Shown: in pieces, positions 45,482-57,345 of the stretch
Layout of the letters: each line of letters starts with the position of its first letter
Numbering within the stretch: position 1 is the stretch's first letter
Assembly: GCF_029873635.1 (NCBI RefSeq)
Contig: NC_080418.1
Span: 149,785,748-149,849,747, forward strand
Length of the DNA: 64,000 nt
Source of the DNA: Malania oleifera
Lineage: Eukaryota > Streptophyta > Magnoliopsida > Santalales > Ximeniaceae
Reading direction: 5' to 3'
The notes under the pieces: model-generated
What the model was told of the DNA's origin: nothing
The model's input: only the letters and a program-made list of their open reading frames with translations
Database searches by the model: none
Made by a program: the position numbers and the translations under genes

Positions 45482-48400
45482 GAAGCAAAACTATTTAATG
45501 TATTATTAGGCTATATATGGAAACACCATGTTATAGAATATAAACTAATGAATATTCGACACCATCGTCTATACCTGATTGTGTAGTAAAGCTTAAACAT
45601 GCTTAATTAAGAGGATGCAGAGTTCATCCATTCGTAAATTATGCTGTCTTCCCTCCCCTGCCCTATCTTTTTTGGTTTGAATGAGAGAAGTGTTTGAGAA
45701 AGAAGAGAAGGTATATAGAGTAGTAGTTCTATAAAAAAGAAATGCAAAATAAATAAGTGAATGAATAGTTCATTAATTAGCAAACCAGAGCCTTCCAATC
45801 TTGTTGGATTTTGATTTTTCTTGTTATGAAAAAATCATCAAGAAGAAGGGTTTAGGAATTTTTAACCATTAAATCACCCCAAGCATTCACTGTCTATTGA
45901 TGGTCTTTTTCTGGTAGCTAGCATCTCATTTACCATTTGGCTTTTGAAACTTCGTTAATGGCAAGCTTGATTTGCGAAAGGAATGAGGCAGGAGAGTAAC
46001 AAAATGAAAATTTGAAGGGGAGCATGATAAAATTAAGTGAGAAATTTGATTCGATTCATTTTTTTTTTTTTTTCATTTCTACGTGGGGAATGTGTGTATG
46101 AATTTCTCCTCCATGCTTTCTTTTTTATTCGATTCAACATGTTGTATATGCTTCTAAGGCTTGCTCATATTGGCAAACTTTAAGTTAAATCTAACCTAGT
46201 GGTGGAAGCAACACAAGTACCCACTTTTATGTTGCGTTTTAAAGCATGAATTTTAGATTTTGAATTTAGATTTAAATAGATTTGGATAAATTTTAATATA
46301 ATTTTATGTTACATCTTATCCAAATTTAGTACGAATCTAATCTAAGGTCTCTCCATACATAGGGTTACTGTATTTCCAACTAACTAATTTTGATAACCTG
46401 AAAATGCAAGTTCAATAGTACAAATGGAGCCATATAAGGGACTTTTTGAAACAACTTTAGTGTAAAAATAATTCTACAGTTAAAATTACTTCTATGTTAA
46501 CATGCAATTGTTTAGTTAAAAAGTGGTTCTTAATCTATGATTATTTTAGTTTAGCGACTTGCAATTTAATAAATATAACATTATCTGCCCCTAGTCTTTA
46601 CAAAGTTACAAAACAGAGTTGCATAGAATGTGATAAATAATAAAAAATCACACTAGAGTTGAGTTGAAGTATGAACCATGCTAGCAATTCGTGAAAAATT
46701 TTGATACATTGTGCCCAAGGCATTAACTTTGCATTGCTCAACAATACTTTTATATCCACATTTATGAAAATCATTCTACTATGACTATAGTTCAACTACA
46801 ATAGAACAAATATAAAAATAAGACATCTCTATAAATCAAGTCTCGAAGCACATACATTCGTTTTGCCCATTTCCATCATTCCACCCCTGTAAAACTCTTC
46901 AAAATCTTTGTATCATCCCATTTCTCAAGCCTATGATAGTTCCATGATAGCTACACTTTCAAGTTTTTCACATCGACCTCTCTACTTTATAGGGGGAGCA
47001 AAGTAAGGATGCTCTGTCTCTCTATTTTTCGACACATAGAATATTGTTCCCCATCTACCTAATATTTTTATCGTATTATCACCTTTCAATAATAATTTTG
47101 ACAAACCTTTTTTACATCAAAATGTCATTATCTTGTCTTGTGATGTATTGTTTCATGAACACTCAAGATTTAGCTCGGGCATCCCCACCTAATCAGATCA
47201 TGAAGGAAAAATGATCAAAGAAGGAAGATGTCATGGCAAATTTTGGGCATTGGTAGAATAATATTCCTTGTGTTGTATTGAGTCACTACAAAGTAGATGA
47301 GCTAGGCTTTGACTGTAAAATTATCCAGAGCTCACTAAGCTATAGGGCCTTGAAAAAGAACTATCTAATCAAGTATGCAACTAATTCATACATTGTCCAA
47401 GTTTCCACTTCAATGCTTACTAGAATCCTGTGCAAACTTGATTTTCAACTTCTTTACATGCTTTGGTCTAAATCATATGCTTTCTTTTGAATCTAAGATC
47501 ATGTCCCACTACATGAGTGAGACCAATTCAAAATTTCAAAAAATCATAATTTTTTATTAGTGAAATTTAGGGGTTCACCTAACTAATCTGACTCAGCCAA
47601 ATCGAAAACCGCTTACAAAGAATAGTTTCAAAAGTATTTAGGTTGGGTTGTGATCTGTGAGTTCATACAAACTAAACTTTTGGGTTGGACAACAAGTTGA
47701 AGATGCATAGTATACCTGACCCAATTCAATTCGAATATAATGACAAAAAGGTAAAATAATAACAAAAATAAAGGAAGAGATCAAAGACTAAATGTTGCAT
47801 ATTGTGGGCGTAGTTTGAGGTTACGATTCTTAAAAAATAAAAATAAAAAAATAAAAAATAAAAATAAAACTCTTTCCAATTTAATCTCTATATTCCAATA
47901 GACTTGAGTCACTCGCACATGTTTTACAAAATTTCAATCTTACTCATAACTTTTCTATGTTATTCTCTCTTTAAAAAATAAAACTAAACTACCAACTCGA
48001 CTCAATCCACCTGAGCATCAAACCTATTCAAACAGAATCCATTACAACTTTAATTTGACTTTTTCCTTGAACCAAACTAACCGATTTTGTTAGAAATTTA
48101 AGCTCAACCCAAAACAACCAATCCTAATAAAATCAAATGTAATGCAATTACTCTTTTACTAAGCCAAAAGTGATGAAACCATATCAAGGTAAAATATTCT
48201 AAGATAAGAAAAAAAATTCATTTTTTCCTCTTGTTGAATTAATCCAAAATAACTTTATTATTATTATTATTATTATTATTACTACTCTTATTTAAGTCAT
48301 TAAAATAAAAATAAAAAAAGTAAAAAAAATCTAAATGTAAAGTTATAAATGAGTAGAAATAATTAGAGCTTTACCTTGTTCCAAGTTTGACCATATAATA

Positions 48401-48670
48401 TTATATTTGTTTAAATTTGTTCATTTAAGAATTACTTAGACTTTTAATCAAATTCAAGCCTTCTTTTTTATTTAAATTTAAATTTTGAATATAAATTTAT
48501 CGTATGTGTGTGCTCGCGTAAATAAAATTATCAAAGAAAAAATTCCATAATCGGTATTATGAGGGAAAAAAACTAAAGAATGTTTTTAAAAAAAATTAAT
48601 TATTGTTAACAAAAAAAAGCTAACAATAATATTACTAAATAAACCTAAGAATACTAATTAATAGGTTTTG
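45482..48670. other. intergenic DNA between the PTC52-like gene and the glycosyltransferase gene
   Basis: The first few hundred bases should hold the 3' untranslated region of the PTC52-like gene. The rest is AT-rich with short simple repeats, including (ATT)n near 48256-48285. I see no further gene. Confidence 0.55.
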
Positions 48671-48841
48671 TAGTTATGCAGTACGCGTCTGCCAACCAAC
48701 AAGCACGCAAGAGGTCAAGCTGCATTTCCAAGCAATACTACAAAAATAGTCAGAGAGAGAGAGAGAGAGAGATTTCTGGCGAAAGATCATCAGATCTGGA
48801 TTTAGTTGGAGTAGCTTGGCTTCTACTCCCCAGTGTTTGTG

Positions 48842-49280
48842 AGGTCAGTGAAACCCTAATACCTGCCTTCTCTTCATCCAAATTCGTCTAATTCAAAATA
48901 GATTTGTATTTATTCCAAACTCGTAATTCATTGATTCGTCCTCAAGATCTGATCTATACTGCTCCTGAAAGAACAATTCTTTACAATGCCCACTGGGCAA
49001 AATCTAATGAAGCTCAAGGGCAACGGCTGTTTCTGAGTGTTCTGTCAGCGTTTCTGAGGTCAGTAAACCCTAGTCCTTGTCTTTTCTGCGTCATCCAATT
49101 CAGCAGGGCATGGTGTAGATTGCCCTCTTTTTCATAAACCCTAATCTGTTGATGCTCTTTAAGATCTGATCGACGCTGCCCGCGATGAAAGAACAGAGCT
49201 TAGCAACAGAGCCCATTGGGCAAAACCTGATAAAGCTCATAAGCAACGTCTGCTTCTCGGTGTTCGTATTTTCTGTTCTC
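48842..49280 (+). repeat. tandem duplication of the 5' end of the glycosyltransferase gene
   Basis: 48842-49057 and 49058-49280 are diverged copies with a period of about 216-220 bases. Both begin GAGGTCAGT followed by an AAACCCTA-type stretch, and share AAGATCTGATC. The second copy includes the real start codon (49185) and the first 30 or so codons. The first copy has CTG in place of ATG (48965-48967) and then decayed versions of the same codons. Confidence 0.85.
48986..49036 (+). other. possible upstream open frame of 16 codons
   Basis: Lies in the upstream duplicated copy. It starts at an ATG and ends in TGA. Its peptide (MPTGQNLMKLKGNGCF) mirrors residues 10-24 of the main protein. If the leader is transcribed unspliced, this frame precedes the main start by 150 bases and could lower its translation. 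No proof of transcription. Confidence 0.4.
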
Positions 49281-50849
49281 GTTTTCACTGTCATTGCCAT
49301 CACCTATCAACCCCCTGATCCCTGGCTTGAATCCGCCCCTGCTCTGACCAAACTCTTCACCCAAGTTGAAAATGCCACCTTCAAAACAGACAATTCTGTG
49401 CTCAAGACCGGCGAAGACTTTGGCACAGCCGTGGCTGCCGCAATTTCACCTGCTGAAGCAGTCCCGATCACGGAATCTGCGATTGAGAAGGAAGAGAGAA
49501 TCACCAATTTGACATTAAAATCGGACTGTGATGACATTGAAATCGTGAATTGTTCTGACCCGCGAGTGTTGATTGCAATCAAAAGGTTCAATTTGAAGCA
49601 TTTTAAATCCATTGCATTTTTGGAGTACCAAACAGCTGTCAATGGATCAAAGCCAAATGAGTGTGATGTTGCGTGGAGGTTTCGAAACAAGAAGGAGAAG
49701 TCTTGGAGGAAGTATAGGGATTTTAGGAGGTTTGGGATTGGCATGGGTGAGAATTGTACATATAAGGTAACGAGTTTGGGGAATTGGCATTCAGGTGTCC
49801 ATGCTCGGAGGCCGAGGAGTAGAATTAGTACGGCGAGGGGAGGTGGGAATGTGAGAACCACTCCATTGTTGCACGATGAGGAGATCAATGACACGATCCC
49901 TACCGTGAGTTCTGAGAAGGCATTCAGGAAGGAGAGGTACTTGTATTATTCTCGTGGAGGGGATTACTGTAAGGGAATGAATCACTATCTCTGGAGTTTC
50001 TTGTGTGGTCTTGGCGAGGCTCAGTATTTGAATAGGACATTCGTGATGGATTTGAGCATTTGCTTGGCTGCAACTTATAATCCTAGTAACAAGGATGAGG
50101 AGGGAAAGGATTTTCGTTATTACTTCGATTTTGAACATCTTAAGGAGGTGGCATCGATAGTGGAGGAAGTTGAATTTCTTAGGGATTGGAAGAAATGGGA
50201 TAGGCCTCGTAAGAAGAAGGTCTCAGTTAGGAAGGTTGTGAGTCATAAGGTTACACCTATGCAGCTTAAAAAAGAAAAGAGCACGATTATTTGGAGGCAG
50301 TTTGATGCTCCTGAGCCGGAGAACTACTGGTTCAGGGTGTGTGAAGGGCAGGCTGAAAAATACATTCAGAGGCCCTGGCATGCTTTATGGAAGTCTAAGA
50401 GGTTGATGAATATAGTTTCTGAAATTAGCGGTCGGATGGATTGGGATTTTGATGCTGTTCATGTGGTTCGAGGTGAGAAAGCACAGAATAAGGAGCTGTG
50501 GCCCCATTTGGATGCTGATACATCACCCGATGCCCTCCTTGCAAAGCTTAAAGAGATGGTTAAACCTTGGAGAAACCTGTATATTGCAACTAATGAACCA
50601 TTTTATAATTACTTTGACAAATTGAGGTCTCAATTCAAGGTCCATTTGCTAGATGATTATAAGGAGTTGTGGGGAAATACAAGTGAGTGGTACAATGAGA
50701 CAAGGCTTCTGAACAATGATCGCCCTGTTGATTTTGATGGGTATATGAGAGTTGCAGTGGATACTGAGGTCTTTTTCAGGTCAAAGACACGTGTGGAGAC
50801 ATTCTATAACTTAACAAAAGATTGCAAGGATGGTATCAATACATGCTGA
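49185..50849 (+). CDS. Golgi-type membrane protein related to O-fucosyltransferases
   Basis: A single uninterrupted frame of 554 residues. A short cytosolic N-terminus is followed by one hydrophobic segment (about residues 17-41) ending in TYQPPDPW, then a stem with many N-glycosylation sequons (NATF, NCS, NCT, NRT, NTS, NET). This is the plan of a type II Golgi enzyme. The C-terminal half has SRGGDYCKGMNHYLWSFLCG, then VVRGEKAQNKELWPHLDADT and YIATNE, resembling the nucleotide-sugar-binding fold of plant O-fucosyltransferase-like proteins. I recall a close Arabidopsis pair annotated only as calcium ion-binding or unknown, so donor and acceptor are not known. The start is supported by the hydrophobic segment placement. 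The gene is tail-to-tail with the LOG gene, with 1.1 kb between the stop codons. Confidence 0.85.
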   Translation: MKEQSLATEPIGQNLIKLISNVCFSVFVFSVLVFTVIAITYQPPDPWLESAPALTKLFTQVENATFKTDNSVLKTGEDFGTAVAAAISPAEAVPITESAIEKEERITNLTLKSDCDDIEIVNCSDPRVLIAIKRFNLKHFKSIAFLEYQTAVNGSKPNECDVAWRFRNKKEKSWRKYRDFRRFGIGMGENCTYKVTSLGNWHSGVHARRPRSRISTARGGGNVRTTPLLHDEEINDTIPTVSSEKAFRKERYLYYSRGGDYCKGMNHYLWSFLCGLGEAQYLNRTFVMDLSICLAATYNPSNKDEEGKDFRYYFDFEHLKEVASIVEEVEFLRDWKKWDRPRKKKVSVRKVVSHKVTPMQLKKEKSTIIWRQFDAPEPENYWFRVCEGQAEKYIQRPWHALWKSKRLMNIVSEISGRMDWDFDAVHVVRGEKAQNKELWPHLDADTSPDALLAKLKEMVKPWRNLYIATNEPFYNYFDKLRSQFKVHLLDDYKELWGNTSEWYNETRLLNNDRPVDFDGYMRVAVDTEVFFRSKTRVETFYNLTKDCKDGINTC

Positions 50850-51926
50850 ACAGGTGGGATGTCTTCTGAGAAGTTTTATTACAGCTCATTTTAATGTATT
50901 TCTTCGTTGAGTTTCAGAATGGTTGTTCTGAGTTCATATTCCAGCTTCTGGTTTTATTTCTTGTTCTACTGTATCCATTGGTCATGTTAAGTGATTTTTT
51001 TTTCTTTAATAGATTTTATTTCTTGCAGCCCTGATTTGAAAATCAACAAATTCCCGTATGGTTTTCTCTCATGCATACACCTTCTTTCCACACAATTTTA
51101 AAATCTTCACTAGCCACCAGAATGATCAAATGGCCAGTGGAAAGCATTAACCCTGAGATTAAACATCAAATTTTCTCCCTTCAAAATCTTTGGTTGGTTT
51201 CAGAACTGATATCAACTGTCTATGAGCAACAGTCACACAGCAAGCACTGGATTCTCGCAAGGGATTGAATGCTGCTGACTATATGTCGTTTATCTTTTAG
51301 TTTTTTACTTTATGAAAAGATTGTGCAATACTGTAATATGTAATTTTCTTTTAAAGATGATTGCTCGGAGGCTTTACTTGACTTTGATCTTTACTTGATC
51401 CTTGACCACATATTTACAGCTCGCATTGAATTTTCTGAACCCAAGGCATATTTGTTGGAATCCATGAAATCCGGTATATTATTTTATTTTATTTTTTTGA
51501 GTGTGAAATTGACAAAGCTCTGGCCATCAACAAAAGGAGTATACGAGTAACCTGCATCAAAAAGACTGAACCCAAGAAGCCAACATGTTAGGTAAAAAGT
51601 AGAAACCAGTTGGGTGTCAATGATGACATTCTATTTCATTTGATCATACAGATTACATTGCACTCCTGCTAGAAATTTGTTTTGTACTTTGCTTTTTTTC
51701 TTTCTTTTTTTTCTTTTTGTATGAAGTGGTTGGCTGTAGTCCAATCTCTCTCTCTCTCTCTCCAATCTGTTGGAGTCAAATCTGTGTTTAAAAGTGTTAA
51801 TCGACGAATCATCAATAACTCAAAAGGGGGGTATATTTTTCATCCCAATTGCACTTGCCATGGCACTTGTTATTTGTGAAGCATCACAGCTAGAAGCCCT
51901 TCTGGAGGATTGAAGAGAAGTGGCTG
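50850..51926. other. convergent intergenic spacer
   Basis: Should hold the 3' untranslated regions of the glycosyltransferase-like gene (plus) and the LOG gene (minus). No other coding signal is seen. Confidence 0.55.
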
Positions 51927-52256
51927 CTAAGAATCTGCACCACAAGGCTCTTGAGCCTTCCAGCTTTGACTAGGTGCTACTTGATCATGCAAAGGTATGT
52001 AATCCTGCATGGCATTAACTTTCACTGAGCATAGTAATCATAATAACAGTAATGCTGTAAATTTCAGGCTTTAAATCTGAATATTTTATAATTTGGTTAA
52101 AACTCAATGTAATTTTGTATTGTGCTTCATTTGAACCTATTCAAATGTACAAATTTAACTTCAAAGTTTGAATTTCATGGCAGTGTAATTATGTTATGAA
52201 TTATGATAATCACAATTACAGGTGGCCAGTTAATATATGTGGAACTTAGCTTTAGA

Positions 52257-52309
<53 letters not shown>

Positions 52310-55300
52310 CATTTGCTGTTCAGTTGTTTGAAACAGTTGCAGAAGAAATAGAATAGAATTATAGAGTTGGAGTACCTCCATCTTCTGGATAAGCTCTGCA
52401 GCTGTCTGTGCAGAGACAACAATGTTTCTGGCAGATGGCTTAATAAACCCTTCTTCTACACCTTTATCGAACAATCCCAGGAGCCAATCATAGTAACCAT
52501 CAACATTTAAGAGACCCACCTGTTATTTATGCAATGAGATATGTGAAAAATAATAATAATTGACTCCTGTAATACAAATTTATTTCAGGTTAGGGACTAA
52601 GATGTTCTCTAGGGGTTTATTTTTAACAGAATTAATGGCTGTTTGGCGGATAATTTTTTTTTAAAAAAAATAAAACTTAAAATTAACACGTGAAAGGTAA
52701 AGGACGATGACGATTGGGGTGGAAATTATAGTAAAGGAAATTTGGTTGTTATGATTCTAAAAGCATTAGTTTGCTTGGTCACATTAATGATGAGGTTCCC
52801 TTGGTAGTCATGGGCTTCCTAGAAATCCTCCCCCCAACCCCCGGCGCGCGGGGAATTTAGAGTTGTATTTGACTTGATAAAATGTAATGTAAAATTATAC
52901 TAAAATTTTTTTAAATTCAGCTAAAGTCAAATTTAAAATCTAAAATTCATACTCCCCAATGTAGCATAAGTCTTAATGATATACAACTGGAAGGAGAATC
53001 GAATAAGGGAATGGATATCTATTATTGTGCAATTTAAGCTTAATAATTTTTTTAAAATAATTTAATACAATTGTGGACCGACCAAGTCTCCTTACACCTT
53101 TACTACATTATAGTTTAAACATAATTATTTTAAAAAATAACAAGAATTTAGCACTATTAGTAGACCCCATTGTGGATAAAGTCTTTTTCTATGAATAAAC
53201 ATGAAGTTTTTTATCGCTTGCAATGTATATCCTTACAATAATTTGGACTTGGATCATTTATATTTTACCTAGTGATTGAATTTGAACTCGTTTGATAATG
53301 AATAGAACTAATTACATCGGTCACAATTAGAGTGCCCGATTTTTTTCAATAAAACTTTTTTTGGGCATATGACCATCTACCCCCCCCCCCCCCCCAAAAA
53401 AAAAATCCTCTAAAATCTTAAATGCTAATAGTATTAATTAAGTCTTAATGATAATTGCCTTACAAGTTCTATCAACGCTTAAAATCTTCTAGGGTTATGC
53501 CCCAATGCAGACTCCACAATTAATTTATTGGCTTTTAATAGGACCATGGAGCTGGCTAGGTAGCCCTAATTTTCATGAAATTTAAATAGAAGGCAAATTT
53601 AAAACGAAGTTCGCAAAGGGAATACCCCACGTAGTGCAATACTATGTTAATACGAAAGCAATAATGATGTTATCTAGGTCATCACATTTGCTAACTTGCT
53701 AGTCAAATTTCGATCTCATCATTTTACAACGAGTACATTAATCCAACTATGCTCAGTTCAGTCAAAATTCTAGTTCTACTCTAATTATTTTTTTTTCTAA
53801 AATAAGTTTAAATAAAATGGGACTCAATCGAAAATCATAAGTTAGCAAGACACAGGATGAAATTTCAATCCAACGACAGAAATTATTTTTTCTAACTAGC
53901 CTTATGTGTGCACCCATGAAAAATGAGTCGATGAATTTGTTCTTGATGTTACAGTAAAACATCAGTTTGCACACTTGTATATGCACAAATATAAATAATC
54001 AGAATACCAAAATCAAGCTTTAAGTGTTACTAGGTGAGATTGGGTAACCCTTAAGTATCTTTCTACATACTACCGAGGTTCTCATTTGTATAATAACAGA
54101 TAACTTAATATCTAATGGTTGGGTCTGAACCCCACACAGTTTAACATAAACCATAGATATAAAGGAATGTGTGACTCTAGAATCGAATAATACTATTGTT
54201 TTCTCAGAAAAAATAGGAATGTTAATACAAAAGCAACAATGATGTTATCTAGGTCATCACGTTTGCTAACTTGCTAGTCAAATTTCGATCTCATCATTTT
54301 ACGACGAGTACATTAATCCAACTATGCTCGGCTCAGTCAAAATTCTAGTTCTACTCTAATTAGTTTTTTTTTTTTCTAAAATATGTTTAAATAAAATGGG
54401 ACTCAATCGAAAATCATAAGTTAGCAAGACACGGGATGAAATTTCAATCCAACGACGAAAATTATCTTTTTCTAACTAGCCTTATGTGTGCACCCATGAA
54501 AAATGAGTCGATGAATTTGTTCTCGATGCTACAGTAAAACATCAGTTTGCACACTTGTATATGCACAAAATAAATAATCAAAATACCAAAATCAAGCTTT
54601 AAGTGTTACTAGGTGAGATTGGGTAACCCTTAATTATCTTTCTACATACTACCGAGGTTCTCATTAGTGTAATAACAAATAACTCAATATCTAATAGTTG
54701 GGTCTGAACCCCACACAGTTTAACATAAATCATAGATATAAAGGAATGTATGACTCTAAAATCGAATAATACTATTGTTTTCTCAGAGAATATTGGAATG
54801 TTACCTGTTATTGCAATTACATGAATCCTTTTCCGCCAATTTATGCGATCATGGACAATTTCTTTCGATAAATTCAAAGCTATTAAATCTTTATTCATTA
54901 TCTCATTCTAAATTATTTTAAGTTCTACAGCCTTTTACGTTAACTAATTCACTCTTTTCTACTAACGTACTATGTGACTTACGTTGTAAGTGTTCAAACC
55001 ATCTGAATTATTCCTCCCCTTATAAGTGAAAAGAAGAAGAAGAAAAAGAAGAAGAAGAAGAAGATGACTACTTACAGGCTTGTTATGAATTCCAAGCTGA
55101 GACCATGTTATCATCTCCAGCAGCTCTTCCATGGTTCCATACCCACCTATCATTGTCATTATTTTTAATTTTTTTTAAAAAAATTTAACTGATTAATTAA
55201 TGTTTTAGCAATAATATATATATGGATTTGAATTGATTTTCAATTAGCAGCAGTGATGATTAATTTGCTCATTCATAATTCACATTATTTTTTTAGAAAT

Positions 55301-55902
55301 CATGCATTATACATTAAAGTTCTAAGTATGAATTTAAGATTGGATTCTTAAAGTATACATGAATTAGATATACCAGGGAGTGCAATGAAGGCATCAGATC
55401 GACAAGCCATCTCAGCCTTTCTCTGGTGCATATCAGACACCATTAGCACTTCTCCCACTGCTTCCCCTGATATCTGAATCATCATCCATAATCAACATCA
55501 TCATCATCATAATTCTTCTTCTTCAATTCACTGCATTTGATTACTTTCTAGAGAGAGAGAGAGAGAGAGAAAGAGAGGGAGAGGTTTGTGTGTGTGTATG
55601 GGTTAAGTCATACCTCAACTGGAACAAGAGCTCTGGGAATGACTCTAGGCCAGATGAATCGAGAAACAAATTTGTGAATCAGTAGATGAACATGAAAATT
55701 AAAGATGTGAATATGATCACAGCATGCATATATTAATAATGGACGTGGTTAATGATTAATCACCCAAGAACATGGCATCCACCACGAAGAACAGTCTGAG
55801 AAACCAAACCCATCAGCCCAATGCTCCCTCCTCCATATATCAGATCCATCTTCCTCTCCACCTTCAACCCCCCAAACATTCAAATTAATTATATATCAAC
55901 AC

Positions 55903-55940
<38 letters not shown>

Positions 55941-56059
55941 AGAGACCAATTATTATGAATTACCAGTTGTCTTCCAAGATCAAGAGCAGCATCACTGAAA
56001 ATCTCCCTGTTCCCTGAATTGCTGCCACAGAACACACACACCCTTTTCAGCTTCCCCAT
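51927..56059 (-). CDS. LOG: LOG-type cytokinin riboside 5'-monophosphate phosphoribohydrolase, seven exons, complete
   Basis: Exons on the minus strand: 55964-56059, 55764-55861, 55614-55644, 55374-55473, 55076-55146, 52376-52519, 51927-52004. All junctions are GT-AG and all phases match, giving 205 residues, near the usual 210-220. The N-terminus [17 protein letters not shown] opens the Rossmann fold. Exon 2 carries [10 protein letters not shown]. Exons 4 and 5 carry the catalytic and nucleotide-binding motif PGGYGTMEE, split by the intron inside the Gly codon. The ending SHDQ-like [14 protein letters not shown] closes the family pattern. LOG enzymes release active cytokinin bases from their ribotides in one step, in cytosol or nucleus. 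Intron 5 is long (2.6 kb) and holds repeats. Which LOG paralogue this is cannot be told. Confidence 0.92.
52261..52305. repeat. (CT)n microsatellite in LOG intron 6
   Basis: About 22 CT units, GA in the sense of the gene, in the 371-bp intron between exons 6 and 7. Confidence 0.95.
53646..54800. repeat. 575-bp tandem duplication in LOG intron 5
   Basis: Copy 1 (53646-54220) and copy 2 (54221 to about 54800) align throughout with a few percent difference. Both start GTTAATAC and end in a TTTTCTCAG region. Each copy includes the end of an RTE LINE and a stretch of Gypsy protease sequence. Confidence 0.88.
54585..55035 (-). mobile_element. RTE-type LINE 3' fragment in LOG intron 5
   Basis: AATCAAGCTTTAAGTGTTACTAGG (in two parts) and, after about 215 bases of foreign sequence, TTATGCGATCATGGAC through ACGTTGTAAGTGTTC match the RTE sequence at 36910-37149 and 56762-57030. 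Its left end is repeated at 53999-54024 by the tandem duplication. Confidence 0.7.
54600..54830 (-). pseudogene. fragment of a Gypsy protease region
   Basis: The minus strand reads [20 protein letters not shown], close to the FDSGATHSFIS protease core of Tekay/Del-type elements. It is a short broken relic that interrupts the RTE fragment. A second copy lies in the upstream half of the tandem duplication (about 54030-54220). Confidence 0.6.
55551..55590. repeat. (GA)n microsatellite in LOG intron 3
   Basis: A CT tract in the sense of the gene, imperfect in its second half. Confidence 0.9.
55905..55938. repeat. (GA)n microsatellite in LOG intron 1
   Basis: About 17 GA units, read as CT in the gene. 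They form a pyrimidine tract 43-76 bases before the intron 1 acceptor in an intron of only 102 bases. Confidence 0.93.
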
Positions 56060-56761
56060 TTTAAGACACACATGTATCCTCCATAATTTCAAAAATACAT
56101 ATATATACTCTTTCAATTCCAACCAGTACTGATATATATATATATAAGAGAGAGATCGGAAACATAAATGTTACAGTGAAAATTAATTGAGATAATGAAG
56201 GGGTGGGGGTCTGATGTAAGGGGTGAGGGCAGATGGGATGCATGGTGGGGAGATGGCCCATCACTAATTCAGTATTAATAATTGCAAAGTTTTTTTCTGA
56301 GTCAAAGGGATTCTCCCTTTCTTTTCAACCCTCTTTGTTTAATTTCTCTATCTGATTCGTTTTAATTTGGTGGGTACCCACTATTCCCCCAAATTATTAC
56401 TTATTTCTTTCAATTAAACAAATGTCATTCATCCCATTTTTTAAGTTAATTTTTGCAACTTCAACTGTTCAATTTTTGAAGTTGTTGAATTGTGCCTTGT
56501 AACAAAAAATGGCAACAAAATCAGCAAATAAAAAAATAAAAAATAAATAAATAAATAAAGCATAGAACACAATATTTGTGAGGTACGGTAATTTGTTTAC
56601 GTCCTCGAAATCAAATCTAGTTACCAAATCCACTATTCAGTAATAAATACAAGTAGAATACTATAACCTCTTTCCCTCACTCTCCTTGTATTTAACAATT
56701 TTTTTTTTTTTAACTCAAACTAAGAATAACACATTTTATATAAGGATATAGGACAACTTTC
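56060..56761. other. LOG upstream region
   Basis: Should hold the promoter and leader. A (TA)n stretch near 56131-56145 and GAGAGAGA follow it, but no single TATA box stands out. The rest is AT-rich. Confidence 0.45.
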
Positions 56762-57345
56762 ATAAAACACAACAGCAACAACAACAAACCAAACCTTAAG
56801 TCCCATTAGGTGAGATTGATTCTGTGAATCTTTTTTTGTCAATTTATGCAATCATAGACCATTTCTTTTGACAGATTCAGAGATATTAATTTTTTATTTA
56901 TTATCTTCTTTCAAGTTATTTTAGGTCTACCCCTACCAGCCCCTTCTACTGCAGCTCACAGTAACTAACTCACTCTTCCTCACTGAAGCACTATGTGACC
57001 TACGTTGCAAGTGTTCATACCATCTAAGTTGTCCCTCCCTTATCTTATCTTCTATAGGAGTTATACTCAACTTATCACGAATTAATATGTTCATTCCTTA
57101 ATTTATCTTTCGATGTTATATTACTCATCCATTTAAGTATTATCATCTTGACCATTTTTACTTTTTGGACATTCTGTTTCTTCGTCGCCCAACATTCTGA
57201 TCCATTTAGCATAACTGGTCTTATAGTTGTCTTATAAAATTTTCTTTTTAATTTTAAGGGTATTTTACGATCACAAAGTATACTTGAAGCACTTCTCCAT
57301 TTTACTCCAACCTATTTTAATTCTATGCATTAGCAGGACTGTCAC
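56762..57345 (-). mobile_element. RTE-type LINE 3' fragment
   Basis: CAACAGCAACAACAACAAAC (a TTG-rich tail on the minus strand), then AAGTCCCATTAGGTGAGATT and ACGTTGCAAGTGTTCATACC, the same plant RTE sequence as at 36910. It extends further into the reverse transcriptase end (near 57180-57340). 5'-truncated. No target duplication was found. Confidence 0.75.

Larger units (their letters stand above)
52520..55075. other. LOG intron 5, filled with repeats
   Basis: Contains a run of about 16 C (53380-53395), a 575-bp tandem duplication (53646-54800), a short relic of a Gypsy protease and pieces of an RTE LINE. No other gene is seen. Confidence 0.75.

Noticed and set aside
45600-48670. Several 60-70 codon open frames between the two plus-strand genes
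   Set aside because: AT-rich, with no family motif, no supporting splice sites and no conserved neighbours. They look like chance frames.
51071-51268. Open frame of 65 codons after the glycosyltransferase-like gene
   Set aside because: Most likely within or beyond the 3' untranslated region; no family resemblance.
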